DNA from: a virus
Strand: one strand, 5' to 3'
IMG/VR virus record: IMGVR_UViG_3300020034_000005
Coordinates: 26,319 to 90,318 of that record
DNA: 64,000 nucleotides
The notes beneath the pieces were generated by a model. The model was not told where the DNA came from. It saw only the letters and a list, made by a program, of their open reading frames with translations, and made no database searches. The position numbers were made by a program, and so were the translations under genes. Positions 23,995 through 32,252 of this stretch are shown in pieces (the stretch's first letter is position 1; the number at the start of each line of letters is the position of its first letter).

Positions 23995-25322
23995 TGACCA
24001 CCGACCTCGAACCCACCGACGACCTCGACACCCCGCGCACCCCACCCCAGGACATCTCCGCCGAGATCACCGCGCTGGGCTCCAGCCTCTTCAGCCGCCC
24101 CGCCCTGCGCGCCGTCCTCGACCGCCTCGACCCCGCCGCCTGCTACCAGCCCGCCCACACGCTGATCCTCACCGCCATGGGCGAGATGGCCGCGGCCGGC
24201 AAGGCAGTCGACCCGATCACCCTGTCCAAGCACCTTGGCGACACCGGACGCCTCACCCGGGCCGGCGGGCCCTCGTACATCCACCAGCTGGCCAGCTGGA
24301 CATTTACCGCGACCAGCCCCGCGAACGCCGCCGAGTACGCGGACATCGTCATGGACCGTGCGCAGCGCCGGGCCGTCATCAGTCTCGCCACCGACCTCAG
24401 CGAAACCGCCTACGGCACGACCACTGCAACGCCCGAGCTCGTCGAGCGGGCCGTCACCCAGATCCGCGAACTCCGCGACCAGGGCGCCGCAGCCGAAGAA
24501 CTGCCCACCGAGGACATTCTCGACTTCGTCAACCACGAGGACACCTACGACTGGGTCGTCCCCGGCCTCCTCGAACACCAGGACCGGCTGATCCTCACCG
24601 CGTCCGAAGGCGGCGGGAAGTCCACCCTGCTGCGCCAGATCTCCGTCACCCTCGCCGCGGGCCTCCACCCGTTCCGGACCGGGGAGACCATCGAGCCCGT
24701 CCGCGTCCTGACCCTCGACTGCGAGAACGGGGCGCCCGCCTCCCGCCGCAAGTTCCGGCCCATGCTCGCCGCTGCCGAGTCCGTCGAACGGCCCGTCAAG
24801 CGCGGCCAGTTCCACATCGAGTGCCGCCCCCAGGGCCTCGACCTGACCCGCCCCGCAGACCGGGCGTGGCTGATGCGCCGCATCGAGAAGATCAAACCCC
24901 AGGTGCTGATCATCGGCCCCGTCTACCGGCTGCACGCCGGGAACCCCAACGACGAAGAGCTCGCCCGCAAGGTGTCCGTCGTGATCGACGAGGCCCGCGC
25001 CACCGCCGGATGCGCCGTCCTCATGGAAGCCCACGCCCCCCACGGCAACGGCATCGGACCCCGCAGCCTGCGCCCCCTCGGCAGCTCGCTGTGGATGCGC
25101 TGGCCCGAGTTCGGGTTCGGCCTGCGACCCGTCGACGACGAGAAGTCCGCACAGAACCACGAAGGCGCCCGTGGCCGGGCCGTCGTCCCCTGGCGCGGTA
25201 TGCGCGACGAACGCGACTGGCCCAAGTTCATCAAGCAGGGCATCGCCTGGCCGTGGACCTCCTACCAGCCCATCGACGCCGACCCGTACACGGGCTACTC
25301 CCCGACAGGAGCGATCTGGTGA
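23994..25322 (+). CDS. DnaB/RepA-like replicative helicase (442 aa)
   Basis: N-terminal DnaB-type helical domain (about 22-125) joined to a RecA-fold ATPase of the RepA/AAA_25 kind. Walker A is 203-211 (ASEGGGKST, with Gly where the usual second residue varies), Walker B is near D242 (VLTLDCEN), and a sensor strand VLIIGPVYRLH lies near 305. It is probably loaded at the origin by the upstream initiator. The C-terminus (about 380-442) is rich in Trp and Pro. Could alternatively act as a primase-helicase loader, but the DnaB N-domain favours helicase. Confidence 0.85.
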   Translation: MTTDLEPTDDLDTPRTPPQDISAEITALGSSLFSRPALRAVLDRLDPAACYQPAHTLILTAMGEMAAAGKAVDPITLSKHLGDTGRLTRAGGPSYIHQLASWTFTATSPANAAEYADIVMDRAQRRAVISLATDLSETAYGTTTATPELVERAVTQIRELRDQGAAAEELPTEDILDFVNHEDTYDWVVPGLLEHQDRLILTASEGGGKSTLLRQISVTLAAGLHPFRTGETIEPVRVLTLDCENGAPASRRKFRPMLAAAESVERPVKRGQFHIECRPQGLDLTRPADRAWLMRRIEKIKPQVLIIGPVYRLHAGNPNDEELARKVSVVIDEARATAGCAVLMEAHAPHGNGIGPRSLRPLGSSLWMRWPEFGFGLRPVDDEKSAQNHEGARGRAVVPWRGMRDERDWPKFIKQGIAWPWTSYQPIDADPYTGYSPTGAIW

Positions 25323-26041
25323 GCCAACGCAACGCCTTCGAAGCCTTCCTCGACCGCATCGAATCAAGGCATGCCCGACAGGAGAACCCGGCCGGCAGCC
25401 CCGGCGCCCTCGCCGGCGGCATGACCATCGAGGCCCTGCCCACCGTCTACCGCGGCACGACGTTCCGCTCAGCCCTGGAGGCGTCGTGGGCGTGCACCCT
25501 CGATGAGCTCAACGTCGCCTGGGAGTACGAACCGCAGACGATCGACCTCCCCTCGGGAGCCCGGTACATACCCGACTTCTGGCTCCCGCTGACAGGCACT
25601 TGGATCGAGGTCAAAGGGCCAGGCGTCCCGAGGATCGAGAAGGCCTACGAGCTTGGATCAACCAGGGCGTGCGATTGCCACGGCCTCACCTGCGACTGCC
25701 CGTTCCCCGGCGGTGAACTGGTCCTCATAGGCCACCCGCCCAAGTCGCTGGACACCACGGCCGGCGGCCCGTTCAACCACTGGCCGCTGCACTCCCTGGC
25801 CAGACTTCGCCGCCGCCACGGTGGCCACCCCACCTGGACATCCACGCGCCGCAGCAACGCCTGGCTGACCCGATGCCCCGACTGCGCCCAGGTCACCTGG
25901 TTCGACTCGCCGTGCTGCCGGGCCTGCCGCGGCCCGCTCGCGGGCGCACACGGGGCCAGCTCCGGCGACCCCGACTTCACGTTCCACCGCGTCACCGGAC
26001 CTCGCGCCGACACCGACGACCCAGAGGAGATGTCCGCATGA
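25319..26041 (+). CDS. PD-(D/E)xK nuclease with zinc tail (240 aa)
   Basis: GTGA overlap with the helicase. The restriction-fold active site is visible: E54 (RSALEASW), P-D86 (RYIPDFWLP), E97-x-K99 (WIEVKG). This is the arrangement of phage resolvase-like and VSR/T7 endonuclease I-type enzymes. The C-terminal half holds Cys groups (CDCHGLTCDC; CPDC; CRAC) that may form zinc ribbons for DNA contact. Likely role: processing branched replication intermediates. Confidence 0.8.
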   Translation: MSQRNAFEAFLDRIESRHARQENPAGSPGALAGGMTIEALPTVYRGTTFRSALEASWACTLDELNVAWEYEPQTIDLPSGARYIPDFWLPLTGTWIEVKGPGVPRIEKAYELGSTRACDCHGLTCDCPFPGGELVLIGHPPKSLDTTAGGPFNHWPLHSLARLRRRHGGHPTWTSTRRSNAWLTRCPDCAQVTWFDSPCCRACRGPLAGAHGASSGDPDFTFHRVTGPRADTDDPEEMSA

Positions 26042-27297
26042 CCACCATCTGCGCCCGCTGCAAGGGCACGAAGATCGACCCGGTGTTCGCCGCCATGGAG
26101 GACCACGGCAACGGTGATGTCCGGGAGGTCCCGGAGCCGTGCGCGGACTGCCAGGTCCCCGCCCCGGCGCCTGAGTTCGGCACTGACGGCTGTACGTGTG
26201 TCCCGTGGACCCGGCAGGGCGGCGAGCCCCGGCTGTGCGGGCCGAACGACACCGTCGACATGATCGGCGGCTGGCATTTCGGGAGCGACTGCCCGCACCA
26301 CGCGCCGCGCAAGCCGTCGGACTCCGATCACCGCCTGGCCCTGTCGGAGGCGTTGGGTCTCGGGACGGGTGCGCCGTGGGATGCGATCGAGGAGCGGGCG
26401 GCGGAGTTGACGGCGGCCGCCCTCACCGCACCCGCCGACCGGGCGCACCGCAGAGCGTGCCCGTCCCGTGAGCCGCTGCTCGACGTCCAGTGCGCGAAGG
26501 AGGCCGGGCACGAGACGCACTCGGACCGGCCGGGGCGGATCTGGTATCCCGCACCCGCCGAACGGGCGGCCGTCAAGATGGGGGCCACCATCACGCGGCT
26601 GCGGGCTGAACGCGCCGAGCTCAACCGCCAGCTGGCCTGCATTCGTGGGGACATGCGGGACATGGAGGCCCACCTGCGCGAGCAGGACGCCGAGTTCGAG
26701 CGCCTCCGCGGGGGCCGGGCGGCTGTGCTGGCGGATGCCGAGGAACTGGCCGAACTCGACCGCGAGGGCGCGGAACTGGTCTGCGTGGACACGTGCGGCA
26801 GCTGCGACGCCTGCGGGATGGAGCCCTTCGGCACCCCCGCAGAGGGCTGGCGCGAGGCGGCCCGCTTCCTGCGCCGCACGGACCGCGACTCGCCGGACTT
26901 CCTCGGCGCGATCCGGGGGGCCCGCCTCATCGAGACCGAGCTCCGCCGCCGGGCCGACGAGGCACAGCAGACCAAGCCCGACGCGGATGATCTGACCGCC
27001 GAGGAGAACCGCGATCTCGCCGACGACCTTGGCCTCCAGCTGTACCGCGCGCAGGACGCCCTGGCGTTCGTCGCCGAATGCTGCGACATCGCCGACCGGG
27101 AACAGCGGCCTGTCACCACGGGCGTCGTGCGGGAGTGGTTGAAGGGCGCGCGCTGCGGACGGGAGTTGCGGGCCGACGAGGCGCAGCAGGGCGAGGCGGA
27201 GCGACCTGTCCAGCACGCTCCCGGGATCGCGATCCGGTGCCCTGCCTGCCGCTCCAAGGGCTACTCGGTCTGCCTGGCCGAGGGGGCGCAGCGATGA
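26038..27297 (+). CDS. Large zinc/coiled-coil hypothetical protein (419 aa)
   Basis: ATGA overlap. Starts with a DnaJ-like zinc motif (C-A-R-C-K-G-T-K, then C-A-D-C), has a second Cys/His region (about 50-90), a long coiled coil at about 180-245 (LRAERAELNRQLACIRGDMR), a CGSCDACGM motif (about 258-266) and a terminal C-P-A-C-x-S-K-G. Zinc motifs at both ends around a coiled coil suggest a scaffold or nucleic-acid binding role. Related in style to the 30570 protein. Not recognised. Confidence 0.7.
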   Translation: MTTICARCKGTKIDPVFAAMEDHGNGDVREVPEPCADCQVPAPAPEFGTDGCTCVPWTRQGGEPRLCGPNDTVDMIGGWHFGSDCPHHAPRKPSDSDHRLALSEALGLGTGAPWDAIEERAAELTAAALTAPADRAHRRACPSREPLLDVQCAKEAGHETHSDRPGRIWYPAPAERAAVKMGATITRLRAERAELNRQLACIRGDMRDMEAHLREQDAEFERLRGGRAAVLADAEELAELDREGAELVCVDTCGSCDACGMEPFGTPAEGWREAARFLRRTDRDSPDFLGAIRGARLIETELRRRADEAQQTKPDADDLTAEENRDLADDLGLQLYRAQDALAFVAECCDIADREQRPVTTGVVREWLKGARCGRELRADEAQQGEAERPVQHAPGIAIRCPACRSKGYSVCLAEGAQR

Positions 27298-28187
27298 GCG
27301 AGCAGCCGCCCTACTACCAGGACGAGCAAGTGACGCTCCTCCTCGGCGACGCGCTGGAGCAGCTGCGTACCCTCCCCGACGGGTCCGTGGACTGCATCGT
27401 CACCAGCCCGCCCTACTACGGGCTCCGCTCATACGGCATCGACGGGCAGTACGGGCTGGAGGCAACGCTTCCGGAGTATGTCGCCACCATGCGTGCCGTA
27501 TTCACCGAAGCGCGCCGGGTGTTGACCGATGACGGAACGCTGTGGTTGAACCTCGGCGACTCCTACAGCGCTGGCGGGCAAGGCGGCAACCGCGGCGGCA
27601 GGCTCATAGGCGGCGCACACCTGGATCGCGTCCCCGGTCGAACCCGGGTCCCAGGCTTCGCCCCGAAAAACCTGCTCATGATTCCGGCGCGGGTAGCCAT
27701 GGCGCTCCAGGACGACGGATGGGTCCTCCGTAACGAGATCGCCTGGCACAAGATCAACGCCAAGCCTGAGCCGGTCCGTGACCGCATGTCCAGCAGGCAC
27801 GAGAAGCTCTATCTGCTGACCAAGAGCCAGCGGTATGCGTTCAACCTTGACGCGGTCCGGGAGCCCTACACCTGCCCCAACGACTCGCGGCTGAATCCGG
27901 AGCAGGTGGCTCGGGGCCGTAATCCCGGCGACGTGTGGGCCATCCCTACGGGTTCTTATCCGGGAGCCCATGAGGCTGTGTTCCCCATCGACCTGCCGCT
28001 GCGCTGCATTCGGGCTGGTTGCCGTCCTGGCGGAACCGTGCTGGATCTGTTCTCCGGGTCTGGGACGACGGGCGCTGCAGCCGTACAGCTCGGATGCCAG
28101 TACGTCGGTATCGACCTCAACGCGGCGTACCACGACCTCGCCAGAGAGCGGTTCACGCAGGGCGTTCTCGCGTTCGACACCCCGTGA
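27294..28187 (+). CDS. N4-cytosine/N6-adenine DNA methyltransferase (297 aa)
   Basis: Beta-class DNA methyltransferase: catalytic TSPPY at 37-41 and AdoMet motif FSGSGTT at about 253-259 with downstream VGIDLN. TSPPY is usual for N4-cytosine enzymes, so m4C is the favoured product. A loop with Gly-rich SAGGQGGNRGG (about 91-101) lies between. No restriction partner is seen. ATGA overlap with the previous gene; a terminator follows. Confidence 0.9.
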   Translation: MSEQPPYYQDEQVTLLLGDALEQLRTLPDGSVDCIVTSPPYYGLRSYGIDGQYGLEATLPEYVATMRAVFTEARRVLTDDGTLWLNLGDSYSAGGQGGNRGGRLIGGAHLDRVPGRTRVPGFAPKNLLMIPARVAMALQDDGWVLRNEIAWHKINAKPEPVRDRMSSRHEKLYLLTKSQRYAFNLDAVREPYTCPNDSRLNPEQVARGRNPGDVWAIPTGSYPGAHEAVFPIDLPLRCIRAGCRPGGTVLDLFSGSGTTGAAAVQLGCQYVGIDLNAAYHDLARERFTQGVLAFDTP

Positions 28188-28201
28188 CCCCACCCCACAC
28201 T

Positions 28202-28222
28202 GCCCCGGCTGCCGACCGGGGC
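28202..28222 (+). terminator. Terminator after the third methyltransferase
   Basis: GCCCCGG (28202-28208), 7-base loop, CCGGGGC (28216-28222). It is followed by a 22-base box (28223-28244) that is 21/22 identical to 14839-14860 after the first methyltransferase. Confidence 0.6.
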
Positions 28223-28264
28223 GGCGCCCACCCAGCATCCCAACCCGACCCGAAGGAGAACCCC

Positions 28265-28486
28265 ATGCCCGAGAACATCACCGCCCTCGCGTACTTCATC
28301 CAGTCCCGCCCCGCCCCGGGTCAGCCGTGGCAGCAGGCGTCAGGGGTCCACTTCACCTGGAGGTCCAAGCCCCAGGCCCTGGCGAAGCTCGCCGCCCGCC
28401 GCGAGCAGCAGCCGAGTTGGGAGCACCGGCTGATGGAGCGGATCACCACCGTCACTGAGCGGCCCGCCGCGGAAGAGGGCCAGTGA
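28265..28486 (+). CDS. Hypothetical protein (73 aa)
   Basis: ATG after GAAGGAGAACCCC. The pattern QSRPAPGQPWQQASGVHFTW, then RSKPQALAKLAARREQQPSW suggests a small beta-alpha fold. Found in this style next to regulatory genes of Streptomyces elements. Unrecognised. Confidence 0.65.
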   Translation: MPENITALAYFIQSRPAPGQPWQQASGVHFTWRSKPQALAKLAARREQQPSWEHRLMERITTVTERPAAEEGQ

Positions 28487-28671
28487 CCGACCGAACCCCG
28501 GCCCGCCGTCCGCAGGCCCGCAGCCTCCTGACCTCCCAGTCGGAGGCCATCCTCACGACCCTGTACCCGGGGCAGGTGCGGGCTGTCGTCATCGAGCGGG
28601 CGCTGCAGTGTCTGGCCGCCGCCGACCGGAAGCGGGCACGGCGGGCGGCACGTGAAGGGGCGGGGTCGTGA
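28483..28671 (+). CDS. Hypothetical basic protein (62 aa)
   Basis: GTGA overlap. Strongly basic at both ends (RTPARRPQARS and DRKRARRAAREG) around a helical core (RAVVIERALQCLAAA). The core resembles a ribbon-helix-helix second helix, so DNA binding is possible. Confidence 0.6.
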   Translation: MTDRTPARRPQARSLLTSQSEAILTTLYPGQVRAVVIERALQCLAAADRKRARRAAREGAGS

Positions 28672-28940
28672 GCGGGCCGACGATCGCCGAGCTCCTGCAT
28701 CTCGTCGACCGGGCGGAGCGGGGCACGTTGCTCGCCGGGGAGGCGGTTCAGCTCCGGGCGGGGATACGGGCGCTGGGGGCGGCTCGGGTCGCATCCGAGG
28801 ATCCGGTCGGACCGCAGGAGGCCCGGGAGTGTGGCTGTGCGCCCGCCTCCCGGCCTCAGGACCAGAAAACGCAAAGCTCTAGCGGTCAACGAACTACAGG
28901 CCCCTCAGGGGCCCCTGAGGGGATTCGGCAGTGGAAGTAG
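28668..28940 (+). CDS. Hypothetical protein with altered C-terminus (90 aa)
   Basis: GTGA overlap. The first 45 residues (AELLHLVDRAERGTLLAGEA) match a motif common in small Streptomyces phage proteins. The rest is low-complexity, and its codons cover a 22-base perfect palindrome (28901-28922) and the start of the HNH gene. The true gene may have been shorter before the HNH gene arrived. Confidence 0.55.
   Translation: MSGPTIAELLHLVDRAERGTLLAGEAVQLRAGIRALGAARVASEDPVGPQEARECGCAPASRPQDQKTQSSSGQRTTGPSGAPEGIRQWK
28901..28922. other. 22-base perfect palindrome before the HNH gene
   Basis: CCCCTCAGGGG (28901-28911) is followed directly by its inverse CCCCTGAGGGG (28912-28922) with no loop. It ends 8 bases before the HNH start. 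It may be an operator, a hairpin in the mRNA leader, or a recombination scar. Confidence 0.5.
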
Positions 28941-29350
28941 ATCGGCACCTGAAGCACTGGACCGACACTCAGCGATGGATCATCGCCGCGGAAACGGGTT
29001 TCGCCTGCGCCTACTGCCAGATCATCTTCGGGTCGGTCGTCAGCAGGCCCGGCCATGAACCGCGCGTCCTTCGGATGCAGGTCGACCACTTCATCCCCGT
29101 CTCCTGGACCGGCCGGGAGGGCGACAGAGCGAACTGCGTCGCGGCCTGCCAGATATGCAACGCCCTCAAGCAAGACGCGATCTTCGACTCTGTGGTCAAC
29201 GCGCGCCGGCAACTTGACCGGCTGTGGGTCAAAGGCGGGTACCGGGTCGAGTTCATACCCGCGCGGTCCAACTTCGAGGACCCCGACGGATGGGCTCGTG
29301 ACTACGCGCGATACCTGCGGACCGTCGGCGTCCGGATGGATGCCGAGTAG
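28931..29350 (+). CDS. HNH endonuclease (139 aa)
   Basis: GTG start. HNH core with zinc pairs: CAYC (about 26-29), DHFIPVSW (about 52-59, His-Asp pair and catalytic His), NCVAACQICNALK (about 67-79). The C-terminal part is basic and aromatic. GC content and codon bias are slightly lower than its neighbours, and it overlaps the end of the previous gene, as free-standing homing nucleases often do. A restriction-like role is the alternative. Confidence 0.85.
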   Translation: MEVDRHLKHWTDTQRWIIAAETGFACAYCQIIFGSVVSRPGHEPRVLRMQVDHFIPVSWTGREGDRANCVAACQICNALKQDAIFDSVVNARRQLDRLWVKGGYRVEFIPARSNFEDPDGWARDYARYLRTVGVRMDAE

Positions 29351-29387
29351 CGCCAGCCACCACCAACTCGACCTGAATGGAACCGAT

Positions 29388-29867
29388 ATGACCGACCCCA
29401 CGATCACCGACCTCCGCCGCGAACTGGAGAAAGCGCAGATCGCCCTGATCGCCGCGCTGAAACATCTCGGCGCGCACGCCGAAATGAACGCCGCCCTCCA
29501 CTGCGCGGACCGCGTCATGTATTCACCACTCCACGCCAAGATCGAAAGCACCATCGACGGCATCGACCACGCCCTCGCCCGCACCGAACAGACCGAACCC
29601 TCCACGCTGTTCGCGCGGTCTCTCGCGGACACCGCCGGACTCGTCAAGATCCTCACGGACCTCGACCGGTGCCAGCACGGCCGCCACCAAGGCGACGACT
29701 GCGGGCCCGCCGACGCCTGCACCGGCACCTCCGCAGGCAACCCGCACATGCAGCCGGGCGACGTCATCGGCTACGGCCTGCGTCGCGACACCATCGTCAT
29801 GCCCGACCGCGACCACAAACACGACCCGAAGGCGTGGCGCGGCACGGACATCGAGGAGCCGAAGTGA
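29388..29867 (+). CDS. Hypothetical protein (159 aa)
   Basis: ATG at 29388. N-terminal coiled coil (DLRRELEKAQIALIAALKHL), helical middle, and a Cys/His set (C-Q-H-G-R-H-Q-G-D-D-C) at about 88-98. The tail has VIGYGLRRDTIVMPDRDHKH. Unrecognised. First of a coupled run of zinc-type genes. Confidence 0.65.
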   Translation: MTDPTITDLRRELEKAQIALIAALKHLGAHAEMNAALHCADRVMYSPLHAKIESTIDGIDHALARTEQTEPSTLFARSLADTAGLVKILTDLDRCQHGRHQGDDCGPADACTGTSAGNPHMQPGDVIGYGLRRDTIVMPDRDHKHDPKAWRGTDIEEPK

Positions 29868-30190
29868 TCACACCGCCGCTCGGCCGGGAGATGGACACCA
29901 GCCGCCAGCCCTGCGGGTACTCGCCCGGCGACACCGACGCCGACACCTGCATGCGGCCCGCCACCTGGCACATCGCCTGGGACGTCGCGATGGAGAACGG
30001 GCTCGCCTGCGACGAACACATGGCATCCGCCAAGAAGTTCGCCTACGTCGACCGGCACCCCGTCGGCGCCGACTGCTCCATGCCCGGCAGTGCCTGGTTC
30101 TTCGAGGAACAGCGCTGCGGATACCCCGATGAGGCTCCGGTTCTGCAACTGGCCGAAGCCCTCACAGTGCCCACCAAGGAGCCGAAGTGA
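29864..30190 (+). CDS. Hypothetical protein (108 aa)
   Basis: GTGA overlap. Contains spaced Cys/His residues (QPCGYSPGDTDADTCMRPAT, then LACDEHMASA) similar to small zinc proteins that recur in Streptomyces plasmids. Unrecognised. Confidence 0.6.
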   Translation: MITPPLGREMDTSRQPCGYSPGDTDADTCMRPATWHIAWDVAMENGLACDEHMASAKKFAYVDRHPVGADCSMPGSAWFFEEQRCGYPDEAPVLQLAEALTVPTKEPK

Positions 30191-30573
30191 CCGACCCCCG
30201 CCAGCCTGCGTCCTTCACCTGTCCGACCTGCACCGAGACGTATCAGCCGCACTGGCGTGACCCAGGCTCCGACCTGTGCCGCTCGTGCGGCCAAAGCCGC
30301 GACGGGTTCTGCAAGTGGGCCGACGAACACCCCCAGCACCTCGACCAGCATCCGTGCAGCGGCAGCAGTGAGGAACCCGGTAGTCCGTGCCGGTACTGCG
30401 CGGCCCCGGTACCGCTCAACGGTGATCCATGCCCGCACTGTTGGCAGACCTTCGACGGCATGAGCATCGCCGACGTCAAGGCCGTGTTCGCGGCCGACGC
30501 GGAGGCCATGGAGGGAGAGCCCGTCTTCAACATCACGCCCATCCTCGACGCGCCCACCGAGGAGACCCGATGA
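30187..30573 (+). CDS. Zinc-ribbon protein (128 aa)
   Basis: GTG start with GTGA overlap. Four CxxC pairs: CPTC, CRSC, CRYC and CPHC, making two zinc ribbons in the first 90 residues, then an acidic tail. Probably binds nucleic acid or protein. Unrecognised. Confidence 0.65.
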   Translation: MTDPRQPASFTCPTCTETYQPHWRDPGSDLCRSCGQSRDGFCKWADEHPQHLDQHPCSGSSEEPGSPCRYCAAPVPLNGDPCPHCWQTFDGMSIADVKAVFAADAEAMEGEPVFNITPILDAPTEETR

Positions 30574-31442
30574 CCGACCAGCCGACCTCCGACCCGATCA
30601 CCGCCCTCCTCGCCCACCTGGAGGCGGAGCAGGCGAAAGCCCAACGCACCGCCGACGAGGCGGGTCGGCGCCCTGCGGATGACCTCACCGCCGTCGAGGC
30701 CCTGTACGCGGCCGGCGGGATGGCGTGCGGGTTCCGGCAGGCCGCGGTCCTCGCCGTCCACCACCTGCGCGGGCCGGAAGCCCGGGACGCGTACATCGCC
30801 GCGACCGAGGGGCAGCAGGCGGTGGGGACCGACGCCACCCCCGTCGGCCGATGCGTGTCCAGCCACTGCGTCGAAGGCGATCACATCTTCATGAGCCCCG
30901 AAGAGACGCCCGCGACCAGCACGGACACGCCGGACACCTGCTGCTCCTGCGGCGGCACCCCGGTCGTCTACCGGAACTACCGCGACCTGTCGTTCTGCGC
31001 CCACTGCGCGAACTGTGCGTGCGGGGAACGGCCGTGCGTGCGGGCGACCGACATAGCTGGCGACGACAGCGAGCTGGCCCAGCTGCGTGCCGAGCTGGCC
31101 CGGATGCAGGAGGCGGGCGACCACCACCTCGGCGGCGCCGAACGGGAACGCGCCGACGTCCAGCGGGACCGCGACCAGCACGCCGCCGTACTCACCGACG
31201 TACTGGGCCGGTTCTCACGCGACGCCAACGAGGAGGGCGCCGCCGGGTACCAGTGCCTCCTGACCGTTCCGGGCCCGATCTTCGAGCGCTGGCGCAGCAT
31301 GGTCGCGCCGACCGTCGAGCGCCCGTGGTGGGAACAGGTCAGGCAGTACGAGCAGGCGGCCGTCGACGCCACACGCCACGTGCTGGAGCTGAAGGCCATC
31401 ATCAACGCCGTCCGCGCCGCCCTCGACGGAGACCCGAAGTGA
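30570..31442 (+). CDS. Zinc and coiled-coil hypothetical protein (290 aa)
   Basis: ATGA overlap. N-terminal helical repeat (HLEAEQAKAQRTADEAGRRP), central Cys cluster (CCSCGG, CAHCANCACG at about 118-152), coiled coil at about 168-205 and a helical C-terminus. Same design as the 26038 protein, suggesting related functions. Unrecognised. Confidence 0.65.
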   Translation: MTDQPTSDPITALLAHLEAEQAKAQRTADEAGRRPADDLTAVEALYAAGGMACGFRQAAVLAVHHLRGPEARDAYIAATEGQQAVGTDATPVGRCVSSHCVEGDHIFMSPEETPATSTDTPDTCCSCGGTPVVYRNYRDLSFCAHCANCACGERPCVRATDIAGDDSELAQLRAELARMQEAGDHHLGGAERERADVQRDRDQHAAVLTDVLGRFSRDANEEGAAGYQCLLTVPGPIFERWRSMVAPTVERPWWEQVRQYEQAAVDATRHVLELKAIINAVRAALDGDPK

Positions 31443-31669
31443 TCGCCGACCTGGCGGGCCGTCTCGCCATCCACCTCACCCGGTACGCACACCGCCACGG
31501 GGTGCACCGGTACCTGGCCACGTCGTGTTTGCACGGTGATCACGCGTACTGCGCCGGGGAGACCGGCCGGGTCGGGGCGAAGGCGCCGGCGCGGTGCAAG
31601 TTCTGCCCGGACGGTGCGGGCAGCTGCGTCTGCCCGTGCCACCGGATCGGGGTGGCCGACCATGCCTGA
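31439..31669 (+). CDS. Cys/His-rich protein (76 aa)
   Basis: GTGA overlap. Motif set CLHGDHAYC, CKFCPDG, CVCPCH gives eight potential zinc ligands. The C-terminal CxCPCH is shared with the protein at 4265. Unrecognised. Confidence 0.6.
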   Translation: MIADLAGRLAIHLTRYAHRHGVHRYLATSCLHGDHAYCAGETGRVGAKAPARCKFCPDGAGSCVCPCHRIGVADHA

Positions 31670-31823
31670 CCCGATCGCGTTGATGCCGCCGGGGGTCGAC
31701 CTCTGGCTGAACGCCGGCGAGAGGTGGATCCACATCCCCGCGCCGCCCACCCCCGCCGAGAAGGCGTTGGCCATCCTGCGCCCGCACCTCGCCTGGCAGC
31801 CCCGGTACCGCCCCACCCCCTGA
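31662..31823 (+). CDS. Hypothetical protein (53 aa)
   Basis: ATG at 31662 overlaps the previous gene by 8 bases. Contains GVDLWLNAGERWIHIPAPPT and a short helix. Unrecognised. Confidence 0.55.
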   Translation: MPDPIALMPPGVDLWLNAGERWIHIPAPPTPAEKALAILRPHLAWQPRYRPTP

Positions 31824-31841
31824 CCCACCAGGAGACCCACC

Positions 31842-32252
31842 GTGACCAAACCGGCAGCAACCGACCCGCTGGCCAAGTCCAACGAGTCCTGCCCCTTCTG
31901 CCTGATCAACCTCGGCCGCGCGCCCGCCACGTTCGTGGGCGAGTGGGCCGACGCCTTCGCGATCGTCCCGCGCCAACCGGTGGTCGAGGGGCACATCCTC
32001 GTCATCCCGAAGAGCCACGTCGTCGATTTCGCGGACGACCCCGACGTGACCGGGGCGACCGCGCGGCGGGCGGCGCAGCTCTGCCGCGACCTGGACCTGG
32101 TGCACGCCAACCTGATCACCAGCCGAGGCGTACACGCCACGCAGTCCGTTTCCCACCTTCACCTGCACCTGATTCCCCGGACGGAGAACGACGGACTGGC
32201 CCTGCCCTGGCACTCCGGCCGCACCCGGCGCACCTCGGGAGACGCGCCATGA
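31842..32252 (+). CDS. HIT-family nucleotide hydrolase/transferase (136 aa)
   Basis: GTG start. The histidine triad VSHLHLHLIPR (about 103-113) and an N-terminal zinc pair CPFC (17-20) identify a HIT protein of the Hint/Fhit type, which cleaves nucleoside phosphoramidates or dinucleoside polyphosphates. The conserved EGHILVIPKSHV segment is present. HIT genes are uncommon in phage genomes; here it may recycle nucleotides or hydrolyse a signalling dinucleotide. ATGA overlap with the next gene. Confidence 0.88.
   Translation: MTKPAATDPLAKSNESCPFCLINLGRAPATFVGEWADAFAIVPRQPVVEGHILVIPKSHVVDFADDPDVTGATARRAAQLCRDLDLVHANLITSRGVHATQSVSHLHLHLIPRTENDGLALPWHSGRTRRTSGDAP

Noticed and set aside
13343-28187. 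Restriction-modification system
   Set aside because: No endonuclease gene adjoins any of the three methyltransferases; the HNH and PD-(D/E)xK genes belong to other operon contexts.
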